The notes under the pieces were generated by a model. It was not told where the DNA came from. It ran no database searches and worked only from the letters and a program-made list of their open reading frames with translations. Made by a program: the position numbers and the translations under genes. Of a stretch of 44,060 bases of DNA, positions 16,078 through 22,700 are shown piece by piece. Source of the DNA: Amycolatopsis azurea DSM 43854. GTDB taxonomy: Bacteria > Actinomycetota > Actinomycetes > Mycobacteriales > Pseudonocardiaceae. The DNA lies in the NCBI RefSeq assembly GCF_001995215.1, contig NZ_MUXN01000032.1, positions 1 through 44,060 of the forward strand, read 5' to 3'. The first letter of the stretch is position 1, and each line of letters starts with the position of its first letter.

Positions 16078-16128
16078 AACGCCGAAGGGCGCCTACTCAC
16101 AGTGAGTGAGCAGACGCCCTTCGGCGTT
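16078..16128 (-). terminator. Intrinsic terminator of typA
   Basis: Arms AACGCCGAAGGGCG (16078-16091) and CGCCCTTCGGCGTT (16115-16128) are 14-bp perfect complements. On the leftward strand the stem is followed by a short T run (CGTTTTCGG). It starts 13 bases beyond the typA stop codon, so typA and the lpqW-like gene are probably separate transcripts. Confidence 0.85.
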
Positions 16129-16140
16129 GCGTTGAGCGGA

Positions 16141-18063
16141 TCAGCCGCGGTTCTTCATCTTGTTGCGCTCCTTGGCGCGCTGGTTGACGTCCAGCGTGAC
16201 CTTGCGGATCCGGACGACGTCGGGGGCGACCTCGACGCACTCGTCGACGGAGCAGAACTCCAGCGCCTCTTCCAGGCCCATCTTGCGCGGGCGGGCCAGC
16301 GTCTCCATCACGTCGGCGGAGGACTGACGCATGTTGGTCAGCTTCTTCTCTTTCGTGATGTTGATGTCGAGGTCCTCGGCACGCGGGTTCTCACCGACGA
16401 CCATGCCCTCGTACACCTCGGCGCCCGGCTCCACGAAGAAGGTGCCGCGGTCGGCGAGCTGGATCATCGCGTACGCGGTGATGGGGCCCGAGCGGTCGGC
16501 GACCAGGGAACCGGAGTGGCGGGTGCGGATCTCGCCCGCCCACGGGAAGTACCCCTCGAACACGTGGTTCGCGATACCGGTGCCGCGGGTCTCGGTGAGG
16601 AAGTCGGTGCGGAAGCCGATCAGGCCACGCGCCGGGAGGACGTAGTCGAGCTTGATCCGGCCGGAGCCGTGCCCGCCCATGTGCTCCATGCGGCCCTTGC
16701 GGGCGGCCAGCAGCTGCGTGATGCCGCCGAGGTGCTCCTCCGGGGCGTCGATCGACAGGCGCTCGAACGGCTCGTGCAGCTTGCCGTCGATCATCTTGGT
16801 GACCACCTGCGGCTTGCCGACGGTCAGCTCGAAGCCCTCACGGCGCATCTGCTCGACGAGGATCGCCAGCGCCAGCTCGCCACGGCCCTGGACCTCCCAG
16901 GTGTCGGGGCGCTCGGTCGGCAGCACCTTGATGCTGACGTTACCGATCAGCTCCTGGTCCAGCCGGGCCTTGACCAGGCGGGCGGTGACCTTGTCGCCAC
17001 CGCTGCGGCCGGCCAGCGGCGAGGTGTTGACACCGATGGTCATCGAGATGGCGGGTTCGTCGACGGCGATCCGGGGCAGCGCCTCCGGGTTTTCGACGTC
17101 GGCGAGGGTGTCGCCGATGGTGATGTCCGGGATGCCGGCGATGGCGACCAGTTCGCCCGCGCTGGCCTCGGTCGCCGGGACGCGGGTGAGCGCCTCGGTG
17201 ACCAGCAGCTCGGAGATCCGGACGTTCTGGATGCTGCCGTCCTCGCGCATCCAGGCCACGGTCTGGCCCTTGCGCAGGTTGCCGGAGTGGATGCGGATCA
17301 GCGCGATCCGGCCGAGGAAGTTCGACGCGTCGAGGTTGGTGACCAGCGCGCGCAGCGGGCCTTCCTTGTCCGCGAAGGGCGGCGGCACGTGACGCAGCAG
17401 GGTCTCGAACAGCGGGTCGAGGTTCTCGCTCTCGGGCACGGCGCCGTCCGCGGGCTGCTCGAGGCTCGCCTTGCCGGACCGGGCGGAGGCGAAGACGACC
17501 GGGAGGTCGAGGATCGCGTCGAGGTCGGCGTCCTCGATGTCACCGGCCAGGTCGAGCAGCAGGTCGTGGGTCTCCTCGACGACCTCGGAGATCCGGGCGT
17601 CGGGGCGGTCGGTCTTGTTGACGACCAGGATCACCGGCAGACCGGCTTCGAGGGTCTTGCGGAGCACGAACCGGGTCTGCGGGAGCGGGCCCTCGCTGGC
17701 GTCCACCAGCAGGACGACGCCGTCGACCATGGCGAGGCCGCGTTCGACCTCGCCGCCGAAGTCGGCGTGGCCGGGGGTGTCGATGACGTTGATCGTCACC
17801 GGGCCGTTCTCGGTCTCGCGATGGATGGAGGTGTTCTTCGCGAGGATGGTGATGCCCTTTTCCCGCTCGAGCTCTCCGGAGTCCATCACGCGGTCGACGA
17901 GTTCGGCGCGTTCCTCGAACGCGCCGGACTGTCGGAGCATGGCGTCGACGAGGGTCGTCTTGCCGTGGTCGACGTGGGCGACGATGGCGACGTTGCGCAG
18001 GTCGGGCCGGGTCTTGCCGGACGAGCGGCCGGCATCGACTGCGGTGGCGCTGGCTGCGGGCAC
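16141..18063 (-). CDS. typA: Ribosome-associated GTPase TypA/BipA
   Basis: 640 residues. A translational GTPase of the EF-G/LepA group that binds the 70S ribosome and helps assembly and stress or cold adaptation. G1 is AHVDHGKT at 29-36, G3 is DTPGHADFGGEV, and G4 is NKTD; the EF-G-like β-barrel and domain V follow, then the BipA-specific C-terminal domain with a basic tail (NQRAKERNKMKNRG). The start is GTG at 18063, which gives an ~20-residue extension before the conserved LRNVAIVAHVDHGKT core. A candidate iron box and a divergent small gene lie just upstream. Confidence 0.95.
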   Translation of the reverse strand: MPAASATAVDAGRSSGKTRPDLRNVAIVAHVDHGKTTLVDAMLRQSGAFEERAELVDRVMDSGELEREKGITILAKNTSIHRETENGPVTINVIDTPGHADFGGEVERGLAMVDGVVLLVDASEGPLPQTRFVLRKTLEAGLPVILVVNKTDRPDARISEVVEETHDLLLDLAGDIEDADLDAILDLPVVFASARSGKASLEQPADGAVPESENLDPLFETLLRHVPPPFADKEGPLRALVTNLDASNFLGRIALIRIHSGNLRKGQTVAWMREDGSIQNVRISELLVTEALTRVPATEASAGELVAIAGIPDITIGDTLADVENPEALPRIAVDEPAISMTIGVNTSPLAGRSGGDKVTARLVKARLDQELIGNVSIKVLPTERPDTWEVQGRGELALAILVEQMRREGFELTVGKPQVVTKMIDGKLHEPFERLSIDAPEEHLGGITQLLAARKGRMEHMGGHGSGRIKLDYVLPARGLIGFRTDFLTETRGTGIANHVFEGYFPWAGEIRTRHSGSLVADRSGPITAYAMIQLADRGTFFVEPGAEVYEGMVVGENPRAEDLDINITKEKKLTNMRQSSADVMETLARPRKMGLEEALEFCSVDECVEVAPDVVRIRKVTLDVNQRAKERNKMKNRG

Positions 18064-18199
18064 GCGAGAGCTCCAAAGGTTTCAAGTTCGGGTGTGGTGC
18101 CCGCGCTCGCGCGTTCGAGACACGACCGGCCGACTTTGGCCATACGCGGACCACACCAGCGTACCTGTAGCCGAACTGTGAGCAGCCCCACGCCCCAAG

Positions 18200-18218
18200 A
18201 TCGGTTAGCCTCACCTAA
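18200..18218 (+). promoter_or_regulatory. Candidate iron box (IdeR/DtxR family)
   Basis: The 19-mer ATCGGTTAGCCTCACCTAA matches the DtxR/IdeR consensus TTAGGTTAGGCTAACCTAA at 15 of 19 positions by direct comparison. It contains TAGCCT, a plausible actinobacterial -10 hexamer, so a bound repressor would block the promoter. It is 40 bases upstream of the small Lys/Cys-rich gene starting at 18258, and 137 bases upstream of the divergent typA start. Iron-repressed transcription of the small gene is the expected consequence. Confidence 0.65.
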
Positions 18219-18257
18219 CGTGGGTACGTCGCCGACACAGTCCGGCAAGGAGCGCGA

Positions 18258-18416
18258 GTGGGCAAGAAACTACCCGACGACCCGCACAAGCTCGTGCGTA
18301 AATGGATGAAGTCCGGCAAGGTCAAGAAGAAATGCTGCCGCTCGAAGTCGCGATGCGGGAAATGCCCCGTTCTCGCCCTCAAAAAGGCGAAAACGAAGAT
18401 CGCGAAAGCGGCTTGA
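18258..18416 (+). CDS. 52-residue Lys/Cys-rich small protein, probably iron-regulated
   Basis: The GTG at 18258 follows AAGGAG with good spacing, and the frame ends with TGA at 18414-18416. The protein has 16 lysines and 3 arginines in 52 residues, with four clustered cysteines C26, C27, C33 and C36 (CC-X5-C-X2-C), suggesting a small metal or Fe-S site or redox-sensitive knot on a nucleic-acid-binding peptide. There is no signal peptide or membrane segment. The N-terminus MGKKLPDDPHKLVRKW is likely helical and amphipathic. I do not recognise the family. The upstream iron box suggests it is made when iron is scarce. Confidence 0.75.
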   Translation: MGKKLPDDPHKLVRKWMKSGKVKKKCCRSKSRCGKCPVLALKKAKTKIAKAA

Positions 18417-18437
18417 CCGCGCCGTCGGCAATGATCG

Positions 18438-18737
18438 TCAGTGCACCACCGCCTCGTTGACCGACCGCAGTTCCGGCGCGGTTCGGGTCGGCGAGAACTC
18501 GATCACCTCGTAGGCGGCCATGTGCTTGACCGAGAAGGGGTCCGTCGCGAGGATCGCGTCCAGCTTTCCCCTGGCCATGGGCCTGGTGATGATGACGCCG
18601 CCGATGCGCGGGTTGCGCCTGCCGGAGGCGAGGAAATTGCCGTGCTCGTACTGCTTGGTCAGCCAGTCGGCGTGATCCGGGAGCACATAGTCGATTTCTT
18701 CGATAGGGGCGGTGTAGGTCAACAGGACGACATACAT
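18438..18737 (-). CDS. YciI-like protein
   Basis: About 99 residues with the YCII ferredoxin-like fold. It has an N-terminal β-strand YVVLLTYT, the conserved His in PDHADWL (H22), the GGVIITRP strand and the C-terminal DPFSVKHMAAYEVIEFSP segment. Family members are small and dimeric, with a putative His/Asp active site, and their physiological reaction is mostly unknown. ATG at 18737 matches the family start; the frame opens at 18764 with nine extra residues. It converges on the small Cys-rich gene with a 21-base gap. Confidence 0.85.
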   Translation of the reverse strand: MYVVLLTYTAPIEEIDYVLPDHADWLTKQYEHGNFLASGRRNPRIGGVIITRPMARGKLDAILATDPFSVKHMAAYEVIEFSPTRTAPELRSVNEAVVH

Positions 18738-18908
18738 GAGATGAAGGTAGACCCGGATCTCCAATGTGACAGGCGTACTGGATCAGCCGATATGAAGTGT
18801 TGACGCTCCGTGCCCGGAATGAGTGAAATCATCCCGCATTTCGTCCTCTGGATGCGAAAGTTCGACGCCGAACTACCGCGTCCGGAGGACTACTCGCGGG
18901 GACGTGGT

Positions 18909-18914
18909 TAGGAT
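18909..18914 (+). promoter_or_regulatory. Possible -10 box of the trp leader transcript
   Basis: TAGGAT fits the actinobacterial -10 pattern TANNNT and lies seven bases before the leader-peptide ATG. Transcription would then start at or next to that ATG, giving a leaderless leader peptide. No convincing -35 is seen. The same bases include AGGA, which could instead be a weak ribosome site if transcription starts upstream. Confidence 0.45.
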
Positions 18915-18921
18915 GGTGGGC

Positions 18922-18981
18922 ATGCGCGCGCAGAACGCCCAGTGGTGGCCGCCCTCCGGCGGCCCCCGAGTCCTGCGCTGA
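18922..18981 (+). CDS. Trp leader peptide of trpS
   Basis: A 19-residue frame, MRAQNAQWWPPSGGPRVLR, with tandem Trp codons at 18943-18948. It is followed by mutually exclusive hairpins and then trpS. When charged tRNA-Trp is short, a ribosome should pause at the Trp pair and cover segment 1 of the attenuator. The peptide itself probably has no other role. Confidence 0.9.
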   Translation: MRAQNAQWWPPSGGPRVLR

Positions 18982-19026
18982 ACCAGCCGAGCGCACCACC
19001 GAGGCCGCCCCACCGGGCGGCCTTTT
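18943..19026 (+). promoter_or_regulatory. Transcription attenuator controlling trpS
   Basis: Four heptamer segments alternate. Segment 1 is GGCCGCC at 18947-18953, overlapping the second Trp codon. Segment 2 is GGCGGCC at 18958-18964. Segment 3 is GGCCGCC at 19003-19009. Segment 4 is GGCGGCC at 19016-19022. 1:2 plus 3:4 gives termination; ribosome pausing on the Trp codons frees segment 2 to pair with 3, which prevents the terminator. Ribosome-mediated attenuation is established for the auxiliary TrpRS1 gene of Streptomyces coelicolor. Confidence 0.88.
19002..19026 (+). terminator. Attenuator terminator hairpin
   Basis: Nine-base arms AGGCCGCCC (19002-19010) and GGGCGGCCT (19015-19023) with loop CACC, followed by a short T run (19023-19026). 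It sits between the leader peptide and trpS. Confidence 0.88.
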
Positions 19027-19072
19027 CGTGCCCGGACCCTGGGGCGGCCCGAATCCGGAAGGAAGAAGGCAG

Positions 19073-20038
19073 ATGATCAGGTTGTCCGGGATCACCCCGT
19101 CCGGCCACGTCCACGTCGGGAACCACCTGGGGGCCATTCGGCGCTGGGCGGACGAGGGCGGGCCGGACGACCTGTACTTCGTCTCCGACCTGCACGCCAT
19201 GACGAACTCGCACAATCCGGCGAAGCTGCGTTCGATGGCGTCGGAACAGCTGGCCGTGCTGATCGCGGCCGGGATCGAGCCGGACCGCGTGTTCGTGCAA
19301 TCCGATATAGCCCGCGAACTGGGCGCCCTCAACTGGGTCCTCGAATGCACCTGCAACTACGGCGAGGCCGCCAGGATGATCCAGTTCAAGGAGAAGTCGA
19401 AGGGCCAGGCCGGGGTCCGGCTCTCCCTGCTGACCTATCCGGTGCTGATGGCGGCGGACATCCTGCTCCAGGGCGCGGACGAGGTCCCGGTCGGCGAGGA
19501 CCAGCGGCAGCACGTCGAACTGGCGAGAACGCTGGCCAAGCGGTTCAACTCCACCTACGGCGACGTGTTCACCATGCCGAAGGCGGTGCTGCCGCCCGCC
19601 GGGGCGCGGGTGATGGACCTCGCCGAGCCGACGCGGAAGATGTCGAAGTCGACCCGGGACGAGGCGGGCGTCGTCTTCATCCTCGACGAGGCCGACCAGG
19701 TCAGGCGCAAGATCAGACGCGCGAAGACCGATGGCGGGTCGAAGCCCGCCTACGCGCCGGAAACCCGGCCGGGGATGGCGAACCTGCTCGACATCCTCGC
19801 GGCGTGCACCAGGGAGAAGCCCGAAGACCTCGCCGAGGAGTTCGACTCCTACGGCCAGGTCAAAGAGGCCGTCGCCGAAGCGCTCATCGAGGAGCTGCGG
19901 CCGGTCCGGGAGCGTGCCCTGGCGCTGCTGGCCGATCCCGGCGAGCTGGAGCGGGTCCGCAAGGCGGGTGCCGTCCGGGCGGCGGAACGCGGTGAGCACC
20001 GGCTGCAGTCCGCCCTTCGCCTCATCGGCGCTGGTTGA
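19073..20038 (+). CDS. trpS: Tryptophanyl-tRNA synthetase, attenuator-controlled
   Basis: 321 residues, class I synthetase charging tRNA-Trp. The HIGH-like motif is HVGN at 14-17 and the KMSKS loop is at 189-193; both active-site loops are intact. GEDQRQHVELAR is conserved. ATG at 19073 follows GGAAGGAAGAAGG; an upstream frame from 19028 is not needed. At the tryptophan-pocket position usually occupied by Gln (FSGIQPSG in Geobacillus, Q9), this protein has Thr8 (LSGITPSG). In S. coelicolor the indolmycin-resistant TrpRS1 has Lys at that site and an attenuator like the one here, so this is probably an inducible auxiliary enzyme rather than the housekeeping copy. H41 (DLHAMT) is retained. Confidence 0.93.
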   Translation: MIRLSGITPSGHVHVGNHLGAIRRWADEGGPDDLYFVSDLHAMTNSHNPAKLRSMASEQLAVLIAAGIEPDRVFVQSDIARELGALNWVLECTCNYGEAARMIQFKEKSKGQAGVRLSLLTYPVLMAADILLQGADEVPVGEDQRQHVELARTLAKRFNSTYGDVFTMPKAVLPPAGARVMDLAEPTRKMSKSTRDEAGVVFILDEADQVRRKIRRAKTDGGSKPAYAPETRPGMANLLDILAACTREKPEDLAEEFDSYGQVKEAVAEALIEELRPVRERALALLADPGELERVRKAGAVRAAERGEHRLQSALRLIGAG

Positions 20039-20056
20039 AAGAGGTGCCGGTTGAAG

Positions 20057-20111
20057 TTCCGTGAAGGACTCCTTGAGGGACCCAGAGTCCCTCAAGGAGT
20101 CCTTCACGGAC
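20057..20111. terminator. Perfect 24-bp hairpin between trpS and Nudix genes
   Basis: Arms 20058-20081 and 20087-20110 pair perfectly around the five-base loop CCAGA. The stem starts TCCGTGAAGGACTCC. It lies at a convergent junction and overlaps the end of the Nudix gene: its TGA stop is part of the GTGAAGG arm. It probably terminates both transcripts. Confidence 0.85.
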
Positions 20112-20493
20112 TTGCGAGCAGGGTGTGCAGGGCCGGGAGGAGGACGCGGTCGGCGGGGAGCCAGTCGAGGTCGTCGAGGTCGCGCGCGGAGATCCACCGG
20201 ACGTCCTCGTGCTCCACCGCCCGCGGCTCATCCCCCGCGCTGACCAGCGAAGCGGCGTAGATCCGCAGCACCTTCCCCTTCGGCAGCGGGACGTCGTCAC
20301 CGACCCTGCCGCCGACCGTCACGGCGACGTCCAGCTCCTCCAGGCACTCACGCGCCAAGGCGGCCTCGTCGCTTTCGCCGTCTTCGACCCGCCCGCCCGG
20401 CAGTTCCCATTGCCCGGCGTGGTCGGCGGGCCAAGCCCGCTGCTGCGCCAGCAGCCGTCCGTTCCGCACGATGGCGGCGCCCACGATCACCAC
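20104..20493 (-). CDS. Nudix hydrolase, MutT-like
   Basis: 129 residues. The Nudix box runs from GGRVEDGE to ARECLEEL (~33-56) with the REXXEE-type metal-binding glutamates. It hydrolyses a nucleoside diphosphate linked to another group; the short length and the N-terminal VIVGAAIVRNGRLLAQQR resemble MutT-type sanitisers of oxidised nucleotides, but substrate cannot be assigned. It starts at ATG 20493 and ends inside the hairpin shared with trpS. The 3' end of the histidine kinase gene (20503) is nine bases upstream, so it may be co-transcribed with the two-component genes. Confidence 0.9.
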   Translation of the reverse strand: MVIVGAAIVRNGRLLAQQRAWPADHAGQWELPGGRVEDGESDEAALARECLEELDVAVTVGGRVGDDVPLPKGKVLRIYAASLVSAGDEPRAVEHEDVRWISARDLDDLDWLPADRVLLPALHTLLASP

Positions 20494-20502
20494 GCCGCCA
20501 CC

Positions 20503-21831
20503 TTAACCAGGCCGGGCCGCCTGCCAGACGATCTGGAAGCGCGCCCCGCCGTCGGGTGACTCACCGACGCGGACCCGGCCCCCGCGCCGCCGGACGGCCT
20601 CCGCGACCATCGCCAGTCCCAGCCCGGTACCGCCGGAGGACCGCGCCCGCGAATCGGAAACGCGGTAGAAGCGGTCGAAGACCCGTTCCCGGTGCTCCGG
20701 CGCGATACCCGGCCCGTCGTCGTCGACCACCACCCGCACCGAAGACCGCGACGCGAGCACCGACACCACGATCTCGCCGCGCGCGTACCGGCAGGCGTTG
20801 CGCAGCAGATTGCTCAGCACCAGTTCGACCTCGGCGTGCGTGGCCAGCGCCCACGCCGTCCCGACCGTGCCGGTCACCCGGACCTCCGGCGCGTCGGCGG
20901 GCATCCGCGCGACCGCGGCCCGCACCTCGCTCACCAGCTCGACCGGTTCCGCGGGCGGCACCTCCCCCGCGTCCGACCTCGCCAGCGCCAGCAGCCCGTC
21001 GAGCAGCGCGGAAAGCCGTTCCGACTCCTCCAGGATGTCGGAGAGCGTCTCCTGGGAGAGGTCGGGATCGGGATTGGTGACGGCGACCTCGGCCTGCACC
21101 CGGATCGACGCGACCGGTGACCGGAGCTCGTGCGCGGCGTCCCCGGTGAACCGCCGCAGCCGGTCGGCGCCCTCCTCCTGCCGGGCCAGCAGCGCGTTGA
21201 ACTCCTCCGCGAGCGCGCGGAGTTCGTCGTGCGAATCCGGCAGCGGCAGCCGCGCGCCCGGGGGGAGGGCCCGCACCGACCCGCGCATCCGCGACACCGG
21301 CCGCAGCGCGAACCGGACCAGCAGCCACGTCGCGATCCCGGCGCCCACCGCGCCGACCGACGCGACGACGAACAGCCACAGCCCACCGGAGTGCACGGCG
21401 GTGGCGAAGCCGACCAGACCGGCTCCAGCGGCGACCAGCCGTTGCTGGCCGTCCGGCGCGGTGATCACGGTGCCCACCCAGCGCCAGCTGTGCTCGCCAC
21501 CGGTCGTGACCGATTCGCCCGCCTTCAGCGCGCGGACCTCAGCAGGGCCGAGGTTCGCGGCGGGCAGGCCGTCCACCGGGCTTCCGCCGGTGTCGAGGAC
21601 GCGGACGGTGACCGCCGAGGCCGTCGGTGGCCGCCCGGCGGCGACGTCGGCCTTCGCGATCTCCAGCTGGGCGCCGAGTTCGTCGTCGACCGAGCCGATG
21701 AGCAGCGGCTGGAGGTTGTCCCCGGCGACCGCCGCCAGGCCGAGCAGGAAGCCGAGCGTGACCGCGGCCGTGAGCAGGGTGATCCGGACCTGGAGCGAAC
21801 GGCGGCGCCACCACGACGGTGAGCCGATCAC
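20503..21831 (-). CDS. Membrane sensor histidine kinase
   Basis: 442 residues. The first helix is ~17-36, an extracytoplasmic sensor domain spans ~37-147, and the second helix is ~150-174, followed by HAMP. The phosphoacceptor H234 sits in DAAHELRSP. ATPase motifs are the N box LSNLLRNACRYA, G1 DDDGPGIAPEHRERVFDRFYR and G2 GGTGLGLAMV. It begins at ATG 21831, overlapping the response-regulator stop by four bases. Its partner is the regulator encoded immediately upstream, and the divergent LolA-like/ABC operon is the likely target. A cell-envelope signal is plausible, by context only. Confidence 0.93.
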   Translation of the reverse strand: MIGSPSWWRRRSLQVRITLLTAAVTLGFLLGLAAVAGDNLQPLLIGSVDDELGAQLEIAKADVAAGRPPTASAVTVRVLDTGGSPVDGLPAANLGPAEVRALKAGESVTTGGEHSWRWVGTVITAPDGQQRLVAAGAGLVGFATAVHSGGLWLFVVASVGAVGAGIATWLLVRFALRPVSRMRGSVRALPPGARLPLPDSHDELRALAEEFNALLARQEEGADRLRRFTGDAAHELRSPVASIRVQAEVAVTNPDPDLSQETLSDILEESERLSALLDGLLALARSDAGEVPPAEPVELVSEVRAAVARMPADAPEVRVTGTVGTAWALATHAEVELVLSNLLRNACRYARGEIVVSVLASRSSVRVVVDDDGPGIAPEHRERVFDRFYRVSDSRARSSGGTGLGLAMVAEAVRRRGGRVRVGESPDGGARFQIVWQAARPG

Positions 21832-22556
21832 CCCTGTCCCGCCGGGGCGATCACTTCGTCGAGCTGCGGGTCCGAGGCCAGGTAGCCGTGCCCGCGCACG
21901 GTCCGGACCAGCGCGCCCGCACCGACCGCGTCGAGTTTGCGGCGCACGTAGCCGACGTAGACCTCGACGACGTTGCGGGTCGCGGCCTGTTCGTCACCCC
22001 AGACGGCGCGCAGCAGCTCGTCCTTGGTGACCACCGTGCCCGCGCGGCCGGCCAGCACCTCCAGCAGCGCGAACTCGCGGGGACTGAACGCCACGTCGAC
22101 GCCGTCGTAGCGGACCTGGCGCAGGCTCCGGTCGACTTCGAGCGCGCCGATCCGCAGCGGCCCGCGGATCGCGTCCGGCGACGCCCGCCGGAGCACCGCG
22201 CGCACCTGCGCGACCAGGACGACGAACGAGAACGGCTTCACGAGGTAGCCGTCGGCGCCGAGGTCGAGACCGTCCGCCTGGTCGACCTCGCCGTCCTTCG
22301 CCGAGATCATCAGCACCGGCGTGGTGACGCCGAGGGCCCGCAGCCGTTCGAGCACGCGGTAGCCGGAGAGACCCGGAAGCATGATGTCGAGCAGGACGAC
22401 GTCGAACGAACCCGTCTGCGCGAGCCGCAGGCCGCTGGGCCCGTCGGCCGCCGTGACCACGTCCATGTCCTCGGCGCGCAGCCCCCGCTGCAACGCCTTG
22501 CGGACGCCGGGCTCGTCGTCGACCACCAGTACTCGAGGTTTCACGTCCCTCATCAT
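21828..22556 (-). CDS. OmpR-family response regulator
   Basis: 242 residues. The receiver domain has acidic pair D13-D14, phosphoacceptor D57 (VVLLDIML), the conserved Ser/Thr region (LMISAKD) and K in LVKPF. The winged-helix DNA-binding domain (~130-225) includes FSPREFALLEVLAGRAG and the recognition region NVVEVYVGYVRRKLD. It is first gene of the pair with the kinase. The intergenic space ahead of it contains direct repeats with an 11-base step, as OmpR-type regulators use. Confidence 0.95.
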   Translation of the reverse strand: MMRDVKPRVLVVDDEPGVRKALQRGLRAEDMDVVTAADGPSGLRLAQTGSFDVVLLDIMLPGLSGYRVLERLRALGVTTPVLMISAKDGEVDQADGLDLGADGYLVKPFSFVVLVAQVRAVLRRASPDAIRGPLRIGALEVDRSLRQVRYDGVDVAFSPREFALLEVLAGRAGTVVTKDELLRAVWGDEQAATRNVVEVYVGYVRRKLDAVGAGALVRTVRGHGYLASDPQLDEVIAPAGQG

Positions 22557-22584
22557 TCACGCTTTCACCAGCTCACGCGCGAGC

Positions 22585-22633
22585 TCTCAGCGCCATCTCA
22601 GCTCAGGCGGCGGAGTCTGAGTGGTATCTCAGC
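22585..22633. promoter_or_regulatory. Direct repeats with 11-bp step, candidate response-regulator site
   Basis: TCTCAGC occurs at 22585-22591 and 22596-22602 (step 11), and TCTGAGT at 22616-22622 is followed by TCTCAGC at 22627-22633 (step 11). Pairs of 6-7-base direct repeats one helical turn apart are the usual target of OmpR-family dimers. The site lies between the regulator gene and the LolA-like gene, so it may control both operons. Confidence 0.6.
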
Positions 22634-22700
22634 GTTTCCGGGGAAGCGTTGTCGCCAAGACCCGAGCACACTGGGGTTCGGGGAAACAGGGAGAGACAGC

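Noticed and set aside
15982..18309. Plus-strand open frame of 775 codons
   Set aside because: Antisense to typA, whose GTPase motifs are complete.
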